This document shows positions 1 through 11,644 of a DNA stretch of 64,000 nucleotides, piece after piece. Numbering within the stretch: the first letter of the stretch is position 1; every line of letters begins with the position of its first letter. Position numbers and translations under genes: made by a program. The notes under the pieces are model-generated. The model was not told the DNA's origin and made no database searches. It was given only the letters and a program-made list of their open reading frames with translations. The stretch is from Ctenosaura bakeri (lineage: Eukaryota > Chordata > Lepidosauria > Squamata > Iguanidae). The stretch is from assembly GCA_948474755.1 (NCBI GenBank), contig CAOLHI010000022.1, forward strand, positions 124,001-188,000, read 5' to 3'.

Positions 1-599
1 GCATCTACTGCCATTGTATTTTATTGTTATGATTTTGTTTCATTTGTTTTTAATTCACGATAAGAAGCTTCCAGCCAAAAGACAGAGGAAGAAATTTCTA
101 AATGAATTACAAGAAAATAAATCATCTCTTCCCTTTGTCCCCCACATTTATGTTGTCCTAGTTCTCCTTTTTGCTTTTGCTTCTTAAGAGAGAAGCCATA
201 CTCCCAAATAGTTTTACAGCAGCTAAAAACACTCCACTCCCAAAGCCTCCCTGAGAATCCACTGGAAAATGTTCACATAATATATCATGCATTGGCTATA
301 TTTTATGTGCCTTTTTATATCTTAGACCAATAAATTTTTTTGACTGGTCACATTAAATTTTCTTGATTGGTTTATGGATTGAAATGGTCCTTTTTTTCAA
401 TTTAGTCTTCCTTTAATTAATCTCATATAATAGAAATTAATACCTGATGAAGCCCACATCTGGAAGCTCAAACAAGGAAACATACTGTGAACAGACAGGA
501 AAACTCAATATGAATTTATATGATCATCTTCAGACTAGAAAATTCACTGTTCACACCATTCACTTGCTACTCTCTCATGATTAAAAGATGACAACAAGC
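1..599. other. AT-rich sequence, nothing recognised
   Basis: No repeat family, conserved open frame or RNA gene could be recognised. Short open frames here are in AT-rich DNA with no known motif. Confidence 0.5.
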
Positions 600-1115
600 A
601 ATGTTTTTTAGATGTCTATGCCCCAATGTACAGAGCTTGGGAAATAAACAAGACAAGCTTGAAGTCCTAGTGCAGGAAGGTAAATATGACTTTATAGGTA
701 TATAACAGAGAGTTGGTAAGATGACTCCCATGACTGGAATATAACAGTTGATGTAATATAATATGTTCAAAAAGAATAGATGAGGAAGAAAAGGAGGGAG
801 AGTAGCATGATATGTCAAAGACAAATTCACTAGTACAAAAATCTATGTGGGTGATCAAACCAGACCAGTGGAGAGCATTTGGGAAAAATAAATGAAGAAA
901 TGAAAACAACATTGTGATGAGAGTTTACTACAGAGCATCACACCAAGATAAAGTGGTAGATTATGCTTTTCTAAACAAATCTCAGAAATCTCCAAGAAGC
1001 AAGAACTGATAGCTATGGGGGAAGTAAAATATGCTGATATCTACTGGGAGACTAGCTCTGCTAAGCAAAGGTTCTCCAACAAATTCCTGGTGTGCCTTGC
1101 AGATAATTTATACAT
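600..1115 (+). mobile_element. CR1 LINE fragment (endonuclease domain, decayed)
   Basis: Plus-strand translation, with frame breaks, reads like the CR1 apurinic endonuclease: QSLGNKQDKLEVLVQEGKYDF near the start, then a tryptophan/aspartate-rich segment (WDDSHDWN), and near the end a segment ending in FLVCLADN. These follow the order of the CR1 EN domain as known from amniotes. Stops and frameshifts show the copy is dead. The CR1-type 3' end at 1195-1316 may belong to the same insertion after an internal deletion. Confidence 0.75.
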
Positions 1116-1194
1116 TTTTCTTTGGTGTGTTTAATGATCATGAATTCTAGCATTACATGGCCATTTCCTTCTAAGTACTAACTTCTCTCTTTTG

Positions 1195-1316
1195 GTTAGG
1201 GTCAAGTATAGGATTGCTGATCCCCGTGTTGGGGTGCTCTGGCTGGAGATCCTGCATGAACATAGGGTTAGATCTGATCGCCTGCTGGGCCCCTTCCAAC
1301 TCTATGAATCTTGAAC
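1195..1316 (+). mobile_element. CR1 LINE 3' end
   Basis: The stretch contains GGCTGGAGATCCTGCATG, then GGGCCCCTTCCAACTCTATG and a short GAATCTTGA end. This is the hallmark CR1 3' untranslated end, which normally finishes in short octamer-like repeats instead of a poly(A) tail. It follows the CR1 endonuclease fragment in the same orientation. Confidence 0.8.
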
Positions 1317-1354
1317 CTTCCTTATGATTTTGCCCACAGCACTCATAATCTATG

Positions 1355-1586
1355 CACTCTGTCCCTTCAAGTCATTTCTGACTTCTGGTGACCCTAAGGT
1401 GAACATATTACGGGGATTTCTTGGCAAGATTTGTTTGGAGTGGGGTTGCCTTTGCCTTCCTCTGAGACTGAAAGAGTGTGACTTGTCCAAGGCTAGCCAA
1501 TGGGTTTCCAAGGTCAAGCAGGGGTTTGAACCCTGGTCTCCAGAGTCATAATCCAATGCTCAAACCACTACACCACACTGGCTCCC
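1355..1586 (-). mobile_element. tRNA-derived squamate SINE, near full length
   Basis: On the minus strand the element starts with the tRNA-like head (GAGCCAGTGTGGTGTAGTGG, containing an A-box-like motif). The B-box-like region is the complement of 1522-1533 (GGGTTTGAACCC). The body ends in the CTTAGGGTCACCAGAAGTCAGAAATGAC-type tail, seen here as its complement. This family recurs about ten times in the window. No target duplication was clear. Confidence 0.85.
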
Positions 1587-1589
1587 CCT

Positions 1590-3884
1590 ACACTATAATT
1601 TAAAATGTCTGGCCTACATCCAATCGTTATTCCCAATTAAATTAAGGAGAAATTGGTAAGTCAACATTTGTGTAAATTCCATTAATTCAGAGGATCTTCT
1701 TTAATTGGAATTTATTGGGTTTTGGTGTCTTTTTGTCTCTCTCTTATGCTATACAAGGTGTGGGAACAGTGGCAGAGCTTGGAGTGCGTGGGGGAGTGGG
1801 GTGTGTGGCAAAGGTGCTTGGGGGCACAACTATGGTGTGTCAGGCATGGCTACAGTGCGTTGGGGGCAGGGCTACGGCAGATGGGGTGGAGCTACGGTGC
1901 ATGAAGGAGAGCAAGCAAGGAGACAAGACACCCCCAAAAAGTTGCCACCAGGGGCAAACAGCCCTCCTGGACCCCCTGTCTCTATGTGACTGGGTGGGAA
2001 TCATGCCCTCCTCATGATTGGCTAAGGTTGCTTGGACTTGCAGTGCAACAACATCTGGAAAGTGCTATGATTTTCAATCCTGTGCAATATAAATTCATAC
2101 ACCTGACTACAGGCTCATCAAATGAAGTGAGATCCAACAGGACTAAGATGAAGACCATAGTAGGGTTTTAAACCCAGCAAGTTAACTTGTTTGAGTACCT
2201 CCCAAGCAAACACTTTCCACACTTTTTTTCCTTCTGGAATGCCCATTTATGAATTTTGATGTGACTTGATATTTAGACTTAGATGGACATTCCAAACATG
2301 TTAATTTCCTTAAAACTATAAGGGAAATAATTGATACCAACTCGTACAGCACAGGGTAGATTTCCTACTTATCATCTGAAGAAAATTATTTTTCAATATT
2401 CTAAGACATTTTGCTGCTACAGGCAAAGCAGCAAATGACACTTCCCCAAATATAGGTACAAACAAGTGACAGCTACTTTGGACTCCTTCAAACAAGGGAA
2501 ATGTGTTGGGAGGCTGTGGGTATTTTAATTTTTTTTAAACATCCAGATGATTTTTCTGTTGTCCTGAAGTGTTTTCTGGCAGTTTCTGAAAACAGGCAAC
2601 ATTTTATTCCCACAGTCAAATGCTGGGATATATCAGAACAATATATTTCCCTTCGTCTCTTCTCTTTTTTAAAAAAATTTCTTTTTCAGAGTTATAGTGC
2701 ATTAGTGAAATGGTATATTTATACTTTAACACTATAACTGTAAACTTAAAAATATTACTTTAAAAAATATTTTAAAAGATAGGAGAAAAATTTGCTGGAA
2801 AATCATAGGCCCACCACAACAAACCATCCACTTGTTACATACTGCAAATCCAAGAAATTGTTACAAACAACCCCTCCAAGAGAGGAACAAGTGGACATGA
2901 AAGTGACAACCTGGAAATTCCTTTTTAGAGAAAGGAAAAAATTATCTTCATTAATACACAAAGCCAAAAAACATGTTAATATGAATTCTTAAAGACCACT
3001 TCAGTAATGAAACACTTTAACCTTTGTCAATAACTTTAAGAATTCAAGGCTTTAAAAAACATTTTTCTCTACAATGCATTTTGTAAAAAGGAGAATCCCT
3101 CCTCCACACCCGAGGTACTGCATTTTGCTAGCCCAATAAACACAGCCATTTATTACCAATTTGCAAGTGTGTCATGCAAAGCCTCACAGCAATCAGGATT
3201 GTGAATAGCCTCTGAAGTGAGTATGAGGTCATATTTTCCTAGACTTATTGCTATTTAAAAGAAGTTTCCTAAATCTGTAAATTCCAAGGAGCCAAATGCT
3301 GAGAATGCATGATTCTTTGACCAGTCTGGAAGTACCCATGTTTGTCACCCATTTTTGAGTCCTACTTGTGGGGGAGAAGAGATGTTCATTGCTGCTGCTG
3401 TCACATTATTTTGATACTTGAGCCATAAAATTCCATAGCACCTTCTCCTTGAGAATGTCAACAGAATACTAACAAAGTAAATATCATCTTCCTACCCTTT
3501 CATGATACCTAAAATGTACTGCCTCAGATGACTACTTCACTCTACTTAATTGCAGAGACCCCTCTTGTTTGAGAGGCAGCCACGTCATCTTTCAGCATAT
3601 CAAAACCAACAAAAACTTTGCAATCAAGATATTGTATTCCCCACCACACCGTCTCAAAAGAAATCTCTCAAGTTTCCAGTCTTGGCCAAGATGACTTACA
3701 GATGAATCTGAGAAGAAACAAGTAGTAACTTGGAAGTAACTGTAAGGAAGAACATATCATTAGTAGTGAATAAAATTTTAAAATCTGTTACAAGGAAACT
3801 AGGATTAATCAAGCAGCAGTTTTTTTAAAAAAGTTAATATAATTAACTTGATTATATAAAAGTTAAGTTAAAGTTACTATACAA
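1590..3884. other. No recognised feature; G-rich patch at 1765-1985
   Basis: Mostly AT-rich DNA without a recognised repeat. A G-rich patch at 1765-1985 opens three overlapping frames at once, which points to base composition and not to coding. Its origin is unknown; it could be the inside of an old mobile element. Confidence 0.4.
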
Positions 3885-3885
3885 G

Positions 3886-4135
3886 TGGCCAGTATGCCTA
3901 AATACCCTCAAGGCACCAAATCCCATCTCATCTTGGAAGCTAAGCAGGGTCAGCTCTGGTTAGTACTTGGATGGGAGACTCCCCAATGAATACCAGGTGC
4001 AGCATGCTACATTTCAGAGCAAAGAACTGACAAAATCACCTCTGAGTATTCCTTGCCTTAAAAAAATCCTATGAAATTCATGGGGTCACCACGGGGTCAC
4101 CAAGCAACTTGAAAACATATACAAAGGAATGGCCA
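3886..4135 (+). mobile_element. 5S rRNA-derived SINE
   Basis: The first 125 bases align with vertebrate 5S rRNA: CATCTTGGAAGCTAAGCAGG (A-box AGCTAAGCAGGGTC at 3938-3951), then GGTTAGTACTTGGATGGGAG (box C region, 3959-3978) and ATACCAGGTGC. After that comes a non-ribosomal body with ACCTCTGAGTATTCCTTGCC and CCTATGAAATTCATGGGGTC. 5S-derived SINEs are known from fish, mammals and lizards. Substitutions against 5S rRNA exclude a functional 5S gene. A second copy with the same body lies at 16873-17110. Confidence 0.9.
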
Positions 4136-5351
4136 GTACCATCTAATCTAAGAAGAGTGTGGCAGTGGTCAGGAACCTCTCCTAAGAGGTATGTCACCTG
4201 AGCCATGTGTGTGAATAACTACAAATAAATAAATAAATTTATTTTTCAATGCTATTTAATAAATGGATTAGCAAGTTGCATACCGAAAGGAATTGCCTGA
4301 TAGCAGTCTGAGGCACCCTTATTTTTCACAAACATTTTTGTGTGTGTTCCCTCTCAGATTGACGTCCATGTGTTTAATCAGTAACAGGCTAACACAGGTC
4401 AGTGGAATGTGGCTGGCATCATCTTCTCTTGGAACCCCTGAGAACATCAAATATTTTTTTGATGCTTGGAATCTAGATTGGCTGTTTGTTTTGCTCCTTG
4501 CCTTGCTTGTGATCCTCTGCAATAAATACAAACGCCCTCAGGGTGTCCTCCTGACATAACGCATCTTTCTGGTCTTTAGACATCCAGTATAATTAGAACG
4601 TGACCTCAGAAATCCTTGCTAAGAGAACCTGTGGTAAACAAAAATGTGATTATTGGCAGAGTTTCTGTGGATGTACATGGACTTATTTCTTTTTATTTAT
4701 GACGTCAAAAGGTTATCAGTGCTCATATCTGGGACATTTGAAAAGTGTATTTTAAAAAAAATGTTTACAAGGCTGAGTTTCAACCATGAGAAGAATACTC
4801 TTTTAGGAGATGCACCTCAATAGCTCAAGCTTCCCCACCCCCAGCCCACCTCCCCACAAAACCACCCACTGGGTAAACTGTGTGAGAACCAAGTATGTAA
4901 ACAGATATTCTACTGGAATTAAAGGCTGAAAGGGTAGGTTTATCTCTTTTCCTTTTTTTTTCCTCTCCAACATTCCAGGGTGTGTGTAGTTCACTGCAGA
5001 ATTTTTGGCACTCTCCGAGAACTGTTAAAACTCTCTCTGACCTGAGGAGCAGATATTTTACAGTATCTAGATGGCTCTGAGAAAATAGTGCATATCTTTT
5101 GTAATATTTATGCAGCCCTGGATGCAAACACATTGTTTGAAGGTTTCTTCCCAAAAATGTTTGAACTGTCCAGAGGGTAGTAGAGTCAATGGGCATTTTT
5201 AATACCACTTTACATAATTAAGCTAAGTGCTCTACGGAGACAAATAGAGCATCTCTTTCTAAATTCATTGTTGGCTCAATATTTAGTTCATAGGGAACTC
5301 CTTTGAGCTTCTAACTCAATGAGTATGATCTTGGTATCCTAATCCCATGTT
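4136..5351. other. No recognised feature
   Basis: A short AAAT run near 4223-4240 is the only simple repeat. A 127-codon minus-strand frame at 4825-5208 has no recognisable domain and is treated as chance. Confidence 0.4.
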
Positions 5352-5426
5352 GTCTAACACAGTGGTTCTTACCCTTTTCTTTACCAAGGACCCCCTGTGA
5401 ATATAATTTTTTCAGGGCAAGAGACA

Positions 5427-5560
5427 TTCTTTCAGCCTCAGAGAAAGGCAAAAGCAAACCCCCTCTGAACCAATCTTGCAAAAAAACAAAAAACCAGTGA
5501 TAGGTCTGCCTTAGGGTTGCTGTAAGCCAGAAGTGACTTTAAGGCACACAACAATAAAGT
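5427..5560 (+). mobile_element. tRNA-derived SINE, 5'-truncated, nested in a hAT
   Basis: The sequence has the SINE body (CAGCCTCAGAGAAAGGCAAA, then CCTTAGGGTTGCTGTAAG) and the tail AAGGCACACAACAATAA. The tRNA head is missing. It sits inside the hAT at 5360-6006, so it either landed there afterwards or was carried along. Confidence 0.8.
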
Positions 5561-5597
5561 GCCACTGACAGAGGGAGGTTCTTTGTAACCATCATGT

Positions 5598-5783
5598 CTC
5601 TCCCCTTTGAAAACTGACTTATAGTGACCCTAAGGCAAACCAATCATGAGGCTTTTCTTGGCAAGATTTGTTGCCTTTGCCTTTCTCTGAGGCTGAGAGA
5701 ATGTGATTTGCCTGAGGTCATCCAGTCATTTTCCATGGCTGATTGAATCCCTATTCAATCCCTGATTTCCAGAGTCATAATTT
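5598..5783 (-). mobile_element. tRNA-derived SINE, partial, nested in a hAT
   Basis: On the plus strand this reads as the SINE complement: GACTTATAGTGACCCTAAGG, then TCTTGGCAAGATTTGTTGCC, CTGAGGCTGAGAGAATG and CCAGAGTCATAAT. The tRNA head beyond that is lost. With the plus-strand SINE just upstream it forms an inverted SINE pair inside one hAT. Confidence 0.8.
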
Positions 5784-6485
5784 AGATGTGTGCCCACTCC
5801 TGCTGCCATGTCCATTTTGTCAGGGATGCAAAACCAATCGGTGGGTGGGTGGGTGGGTGCTGAAACTGCTACTTTATTTGCAAACAAGGGAGCAGTTTTG
5901 GCACCCACACACATCCCCACTGCCACATCCCTGTTGCTGCTGCTGCTTTTGGTACCTAGCAGCAGGGTTTCAAGGACCCCCTTGGACCCCAGGTTAAGAA
6001 CCACTGGTATAACTCATTTTTAGCTAGTAGGATATTAGTTCTACCAAATATACGTAAATGATAGTTGTCTCTTTCAAAGGAGACAGTCCTGTAAGTTGGG
6101 GCCTGAGCACCCAGTCATGGATTTTTCTGTAGACACTGTGAGTCCATGCGATAAAAAATGGCCTCCATCACAGTCCTTATTCCTTTGAGGATGTGCCCTT
6201 CGCCATTTATTCTTTTTTTATGGTTTTGAAATACCTAGGCAAAAGGCCTTTTAACCTTGACACCGAACTCAACTACTCTCTAATATGAAAATGAACAGAA
6301 ATTTAACCAGAAGTTTAGAGTCAGAGTTGAGAATGATGAAGAAGATTATGTTGCTCAAAGTTTCACTAGCTTTGGACCTGGAACATTATGTCAGATATCT
6401 CTCGTTATGCCCTTTAGTTAGTCTCTCCTGTCTGTCAGTTAATTACAAAGGTTAAAAGAATAAAAGACTAATAACTTGCACTGGG

Positions 6486-6716
6486 GACCCAATCATGCTA
6501 TACAGCTGTAGCACTACAATTCCACTTTAACAGTTCATAATTAATTCCTATGGAATCCTAAGATCTGGAATTCAGAGAGGAGCATTTATAATATTCAGTC
6601 ATAGAACCCATCTATAGCCTTACTAACTTACAAATCCTAGGATTCCATAGTATGTAGCCATAGCAGTTAAAGTGGAATGTTGCATTATAATTTTGTAGTG
6701 TAAATGAGCCTTAGAA
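6486..6716. repeat. Palindromic MITE-like repeat (decayed)
   Basis: The left arm (TGTAGCACTACAATTCCACT then TTAACAG, then CCTATGGAATCCTA) is mirrored on the right by TAGGATTCCATAG, AGTTAAAGTGGAATG and TTTTGTAGTG. The long inverted repeat resembles the palindromic MITEs at 23164, 24993 and 37708 but lacks clear GGCC ends, so the family is uncertain. Confidence 0.55.
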
Positions 6717-6839
6717 CACAATTCCAGTATGTTCAAAAGCATTCTAGAATTGGAACATCTAACCTTACTCAGGAAACCATCAGGACAACCAGTAAGATAA
6801 CAGCTTCTCTGGAGAAAATTCCAGAGACAATCTAATCAC

Positions 6840-6905
6840 AGAGAAGGTCTGGCCCCCCGTATCTGTAGTTCAACAAATATGGGAATTTTAAGTATGCCCT
6901 ATTCA
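6840..6905. mobile_element. Possible mariner/Tigger-like terminal fragment
   Basis: GGCCCCCCGTATCTGTAG resembles the CGGCCCTCCGTATCC-type terminal repeat of pogo/Tigger-like elements. Only one end is visible, so this is a weak call. Confidence 0.3.
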
Positions 6906-7215
6906 AATGTCCTCAGTGTTTATCGGGAAAATATGGGAGAAAAGCATCTTCCAGTTACTTGGCACACACTTCATGGATCTCAATTTTTTAAAAAATAAAT
7001 AATTTTAAATTAGGTCCAGAGAAGAACTAGTAAACCAATCCAAATATCAAAGGAAAGGACTAATATGTTCCTACCAGCTATTATCAGTTAAGAACTTTAC
7101 CACCATATCTTGGACCAGTTTCTAAACAATATTCAAAATCTGCTCAATACAATAGTCCTGTTTGAGGTTACCTTGGCCCATGGCATAGTTACAAGGGTGT
7201 GCATGTCTGTCTATC

Positions 7216-7237
7216 TAGCCATCCATCCATCCATCCA
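7216..7237. repeat. CATC microsatellite
   Basis: A short run of CATC units directly abuts the repeat at 7239-7512. Confidence 0.8.
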
Positions 7238-7238
7238 G

Positions 7239-7512
7239 GGGTACCCATGTTGGCCATGCAGCAAAATATAACAAAATCCAAAATCCAGAAGCAACAATAC
7301 CTTTATTAGACCAACTCCTCCCCATAAAATACATTATACAAGCTTTTGAAGCTTCACTGGCTTCTTCATCAAGTAAAGATGTTAAAAATCATACAGGACA
7401 AAAATGGTGATGATGTTAGAGTCACAGACCTACATTCTGTCTGAGATGTTGTCAATTAAGATGGCATTGAAGGATTTCAGTACAAGCAAAGGCCACTCCT
7501 CTTAGTGGTCAT
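7239..7512 (-). mobile_element. Dispersed repeat with degenerate hammerhead-like core (copy 1)
   Basis: The minus strand matches the plus-strand copy at 54345-54612 over its whole length: ACAGAATGTAGG, CCTGTATGATT, TGATGAAGAAGCCAGTGAAG, ATAATGTATTTTATG, AGTTGG, AAAGGTATTGTTGCTTCTGG and GGATTTTGTTATATT. Within it a stem GAAGC/GCTTC is flanked by TTGATGA and AAAA, each one change from the hammerhead core strings CTGATGA and GAAA. The family resembles the 3' regions of reptile retroelements with a CTGATGAA...GAAAGC motif. Membership in Penelope-like elements is an inference. Confidence 0.6.
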
Positions 7513-7849
7513 GTGTGCAATGGGGGCATGATGCTGCTGAATCAGCTTCTCCATCTATAAGACATAGAGCCCCCCTCTAAAATAAACAGATTTCTATATA
7601 CTGTGTTGTCATTGTGCCTTCCTGCCATCCATCATTCATCTCAAGACTTCCTCCCAAAAGATAACCTATTAAATGTGTTTTTGAAGTTTTTGTTGCTGAC
7701 AGTTTTAAACGGAAGTCAATCCCATGCTCAGTTCTCTCTAGCTGGCCAAGAGTCATGTTAGATTACTCTAAATACAATAGCCAACCCAACATGGGTTGAA
7801 GCATGGTATTTTGGACTATCTAACATGGCAACCAGCTGACACACTGAAA

Positions 7850-8047
7850 AGCAGTGGTCTGTATTGGCTTTCAGTAAGAAATGCTGCCATTTCCCACTAT
7901 TTGTCAAGATCATTGAGTAAGGTGAAAGGAGGTTATGGAATGTGGCAGCAGCAAACTGCAGCAGTGCTTTTAATGTATTTGATGTGCTGTTGTGGTGCCG
8001 CCTCGATCCGTCGGAAGAGGTGGGATATAAATAATAATAAAAATTTA

Positions 8048-8049
<2 letters not shown>
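7850..8049 (+). mobile_element. LINE 3'-end fragment (L2/CR1-like)
   Basis: The end reads GTGCCGCCTCGATCCGTCGG then AGAGGTGGGATATAAATAAT, the kind of 3' terminus common in squamate L2/CR1-group LINEs. A related tail occurs at 29840-29905. The upstream limit is not sharp. Confidence 0.55.

Positions 8050-8095
<46 letters not shown>
8050..8095. repeat. ATT microsatellite
   Basis: An uninterrupted ATT run of about fifteen units continues directly from the LINE tail, suggesting it grew from the tail's TAA repeats. Confidence 0.95.
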
Positions 8096-8697
8096 TTTTG
8101 GTGTGGTGGTAATAGTCACAGCTGTAATAATATGTATGGAGCTCAGGAATGGCAGAGAGATAGAAAGTTAGAATGAAGAGACAGAAGAACAGTGTTAGAG
8201 AAACAAGAAAGAACCATAAGCTCCATAACTGCTCTTGGGAATTATTATATTGTACAAATTATATTATATTGGGAATTCATTATAAAATATTGAGGGGTTT
8301 TTTTAAAGTAATCTCCCTCAAATGGAAGGGAGACAAGCAAACGTATAGCTAATAGTACAAAACAGAGTGGATGGCTTGTGGATTTCTGGATGATGTTAGG
8401 TACTAAGTCTCACCATCACACTCAATTGGCTGTGGTGTCTAGACTAATGGGAGCTATAACCCAGCACCAACTGGAAGGCAGCAACTCACTCGTCCCAAGA
8501 CAGAAAGGGAAAGAAAAAAGGTCAGTTCTCAATCACTTATCATTTTAGCCTTGAGAATTTTCTTTCAATTTAAACCTGCTATCCTAGGAGTCTGAACCAT
8601 ATTTCCATCTCATTCTAAGGGCCTGGGTGCCACAAGTTTTGGCACAACCATCTACCCTGTTTCTTCCATGCCATAGGCATTTTTTTGGTGACAAGCT

Positions 8698-9609
8698 TCT
8701 TACCCTGTTTACTGGGGGTCCTGGGAGGGACACCTAAATAACCAAACAACAACACACTTTGGGGGAAATTAGCTTAGAGCACTGCTGGCAAAACGAGAGG
8801 CAAGGTAACGCAGCAGGATCTTGTAACCCAATGTTTACGGGGTCAGGCCAAGTCAAGGAGCAAAACCGTGTTGTAAATTAATTAAATGCTCTTTATTAAA
8901 TACAGGCACACAATGTAAACAACACACACACACAGAGATAACTAAGGAAAATAAAGGGGTGAGTGTGATAGCAGGATTTTCAGAGGGATAGTTGATTTGG
9001 GTGATACGGAACCTGTTCCTGGAGCCTGGAAAGAAGATAGAGAGCGATGCTGGGGTGCGATGTAGCTCAGCACGTGGGGCTGAGGGGAAGCTCGCCAGGC
9101 AAAGCGGTAGCAAGGCGGTCTGGAACTCGGGAGCAATCCGAGGATGGTCTCGGAATCAGGGGTTTTTATAGGGAGAAATGTGACTGCAGGCTATGCCGTA
9201 CTTGGGGGAAATAATGTGATTTAGGAGCAGGACAAAGCTTTGGAAAGGTCAGAATTTAGCATGATTGAGTTAAGTCCAAATTGACAAAGAGTTAGCCAGT
9301 ATGCAAATGCAGAGTGCTTGGCAGTTGAGTATTCAGCTTGCTAGGTTGCCTGCTCTGGCAGGGAGTCCTTTTGTAAACAGCATGCATACATAATGAAGGT
9401 GTTTGCAGAGAGGTCTCCTAAAGCGGTGATCTGGCTATTTCTGGCCTACCTGGGTGGAGAATGGAATGTCCAGCAATTAGTGGCCATGCCTAGTCTGTGC
9501 TTGTCTGGGGGCCTCACAAACAGGTGGAGAGAGGTGGTAGAAGAGAGCCAAATTATATCAAAATGATATCTGGGGGTATCTCCAAGTAGGCCTAGTAACT
9601 GCAGTAACA
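8698..9609 (-). mobile_element. Solo LTR, family A, copy 1
   Basis: On the minus strand the LTR runs from TGTTAC (ending at 9609) to GTAAGA at 8698, a mutated form of GTAACA. The 4-bp target duplication AGCT flanks it exactly (8694-8697 and 9610-9613). Minus-strand signals include CCCTATAAAAACC (TATA, complement of 9164-9170) and AATAAA (complement of 8892-8897). It aligns with copies at 12203 and 51001. No internal gag/pol DNA lies on either side, so LTR-LTR recombination is likely. The 4-bp duplication fits Gypsy or a class I endogenous retrovirus. Confidence 0.85.
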
Positions 9610-9908
9610 AGCTGAAATAAGCTGTCACAGATCCTAGGCGCTTAGCTTGGGAAAAAGTGTGGAGTAGCCTAAAGAAAGCCACAGCAGTCAGGAAATAGCT
9701 AAGCATTTATCAGTTGTTTCTCTCTGAGAAGGGACGGCAGCAATTTATATTAAAATGTCATGGAACCAAATCAAACCTGTATTTGATTGCTTCAGACATT
9801 TTGCTTGTATATCAAGCCCTTTCCCTAGGCTTAGAGTTAAAATTGCATGTTCTTTGGAGCATGAGTTTCTAGGACTACAGCTGTAAATGCAATTAAGGAA
9901 CTTCCATT

Positions 9909-9931
9909 GAGAGAGAGAGAGAGAGAGAGAG
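9909..9931. repeat. GA microsatellite
   Basis: A perfect GA run of about eleven units. Confidence 0.9.
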
Positions 9932-11640
9932 GCTGTAGTTCCTAGGCTGATAATATGCCAAGAGGAAACTACTGTTTCTTGTTTTCAGAGCTACCCCCAA
10001 AGCATTTATTTTGCCAATGGATGGAATCACACTTTATGAAGCATTTATGTTTTCCACAGACTCCGAGTTATACTGCTGTTTTCTGCAGCAAACTTACGAA
10101 CAAATCTCTGATTGTACCAAAGTTCCCCAGTACACGTACAGAGTGTTTCAGGATATGTGCTGCTTGACATACATAGTTTGATGTTTGCTTCAAGCAATAA
10201 TGGTATAAACTGTAATTGTGATGTAGTTGTGGCAAACATGAGTGGTACACTGAGTGTGGAGTCATTGTAATCAGGAAAGATGACCAAGGAACTAGATAGT
10301 GCAGAATGGAACAAGCCAACTGGGATTAAAATGGGAGAAGTTCTGCAGGACCAGTTTTACTATGAGGCAACTGACTTAGGCAACTGTTGATTACGTGTGA
10401 CACAGAAGAGTAGTTGGTGGCTGTTTATATTAATTATTGTCATTGTCCTTTTGCTGCCAAGGAGCAGGACAGGTGTTTGTGAACATGTTTTCCTTCTGGT
10501 TCCAGAATAACCTAACCAATCTTAAGCACCATGTTCCTCAATGTGAAAGTAGAGGGAAATTTGCTGCTTTGCCTTGGGTACAAAATGTCTTGGGCAGCCC
10601 TGGTGTCTTCGGAATTTCAGGCATTGTTTAGGTGCCCAGTGGTATTCAAAGATATACCCGACAGAGTTAATAAGCCATACTCCTGATCTAAGGTACATGA
10701 AATATACGGTACTTCCAGCTAACGTCATCAGCTAAAAGAATTACCCTCAATCTATCCTAAGGAGAAGGTCATGTTTCAGTCAAGTTAAACTAGCTAGTAC
10801 ATACTAGCTAATCCTGGCAGAGCTCTGCCATTTTTTTTCTTCTTGATTAAAGCATTGTTGCAATACTATCTTGGGTTGAGCTGGGTTATTTTTTTACATG
10901 GAGCCTTGGAAGAAATGAGGGAAAACACAGCAGCTAAACAAGGATGAAACAATTAAAAAATGAATTTGAACTGTTTTGGCAGAGGTAAAAAGGCCAATTC
11001 TGACAAAGACGAGTGTGCATGTTCATATTTTGCTGAGACTGGCAGCCCTGATTCAATATAAAATGAATAGTTTTAGTAAAGGTAAGTGTATATCATCATC
11101 CCAGTCAAAATAATCTCTGTGTAGGGTTATGTTACAGTTGTGTGTAAAGAGAGATGTTTTTTCACTCAAAGCAAGAGGGTAACTTAAGACACAGTATTAA
11201 ATATGTCCCCACCTATTTATTACTTTGAGGTTTTGAGCAGAGAATGGAGCCCAGAGGAATGGCGACACCCGAGGAACTGCCGACTGCAACTGACTTTCTG
11301 CTCCCCAGTTCCTCAGATATTTAATTGTGAGCTGCTTGCCCAGAGGTATAAGCCAAAGCATGAGAGAAAAACAGCTCTCATCCAGAGACTGTCTGTTGGT
11401 GGGCTGCACTTCATAGACTACTCTTGAACTAAGCAAGCTCCAGCAGTTCTGCCTCAACACAGTGTTACAGAAGAACAGACTCATTTGTTTCACCGCAAGG
11501 CTGTTAAACTGTGAGATGCCTCAGAATTCCACCCTATCCTATCCCCCTGGCCTGCTGTTTAACCTCTATAAGGGTGAGGTCATCAGGAATCATCAGGACT
11601 TAAGGAACTAGGTGTCATCAGTACACTAATGAGTCTCATC
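9932..11640. other. No recognised feature
   Basis: Unique-looking sequence. Overlapping frames on both strands at 10045-10319 and 11197-11493 show no domain, and conservation cannot be judged from one sequence. Confidence 0.4.
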
Positions 11641-11644
11641 TGTA

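Larger units (their letters stand above)
5360..6006. mobile_element. Non-autonomous hAT-like transposon
   Basis: The ends are inverted: CAGTGGTTCTTACCCTT at 5360-5376 and AGGTTAAGAACCACTG up to 6006. The flanking 8-mers are GTCTAACA (5352-5359) and GTATAACT (6007-6014), 6 of 8 identical. That fits the 8-bp target duplication of hAT elements after decay. The inside holds two tRNA-SINEs and no transposase. CAGTG termini are typical for hAT. Confidence 0.75.

Noticed and set aside
1705..2017. Three overlapping plus-strand frames in a G-rich patch
   Set aside because: All three frames being open over the same span is a base-composition effect; no start context or domain was seen.
3886..4010. 5S rRNA gene
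   Set aside because: Many substitutions against 5S rRNA and a non-ribosomal body directly downstream show it is a SINE; the same applies to 16873.
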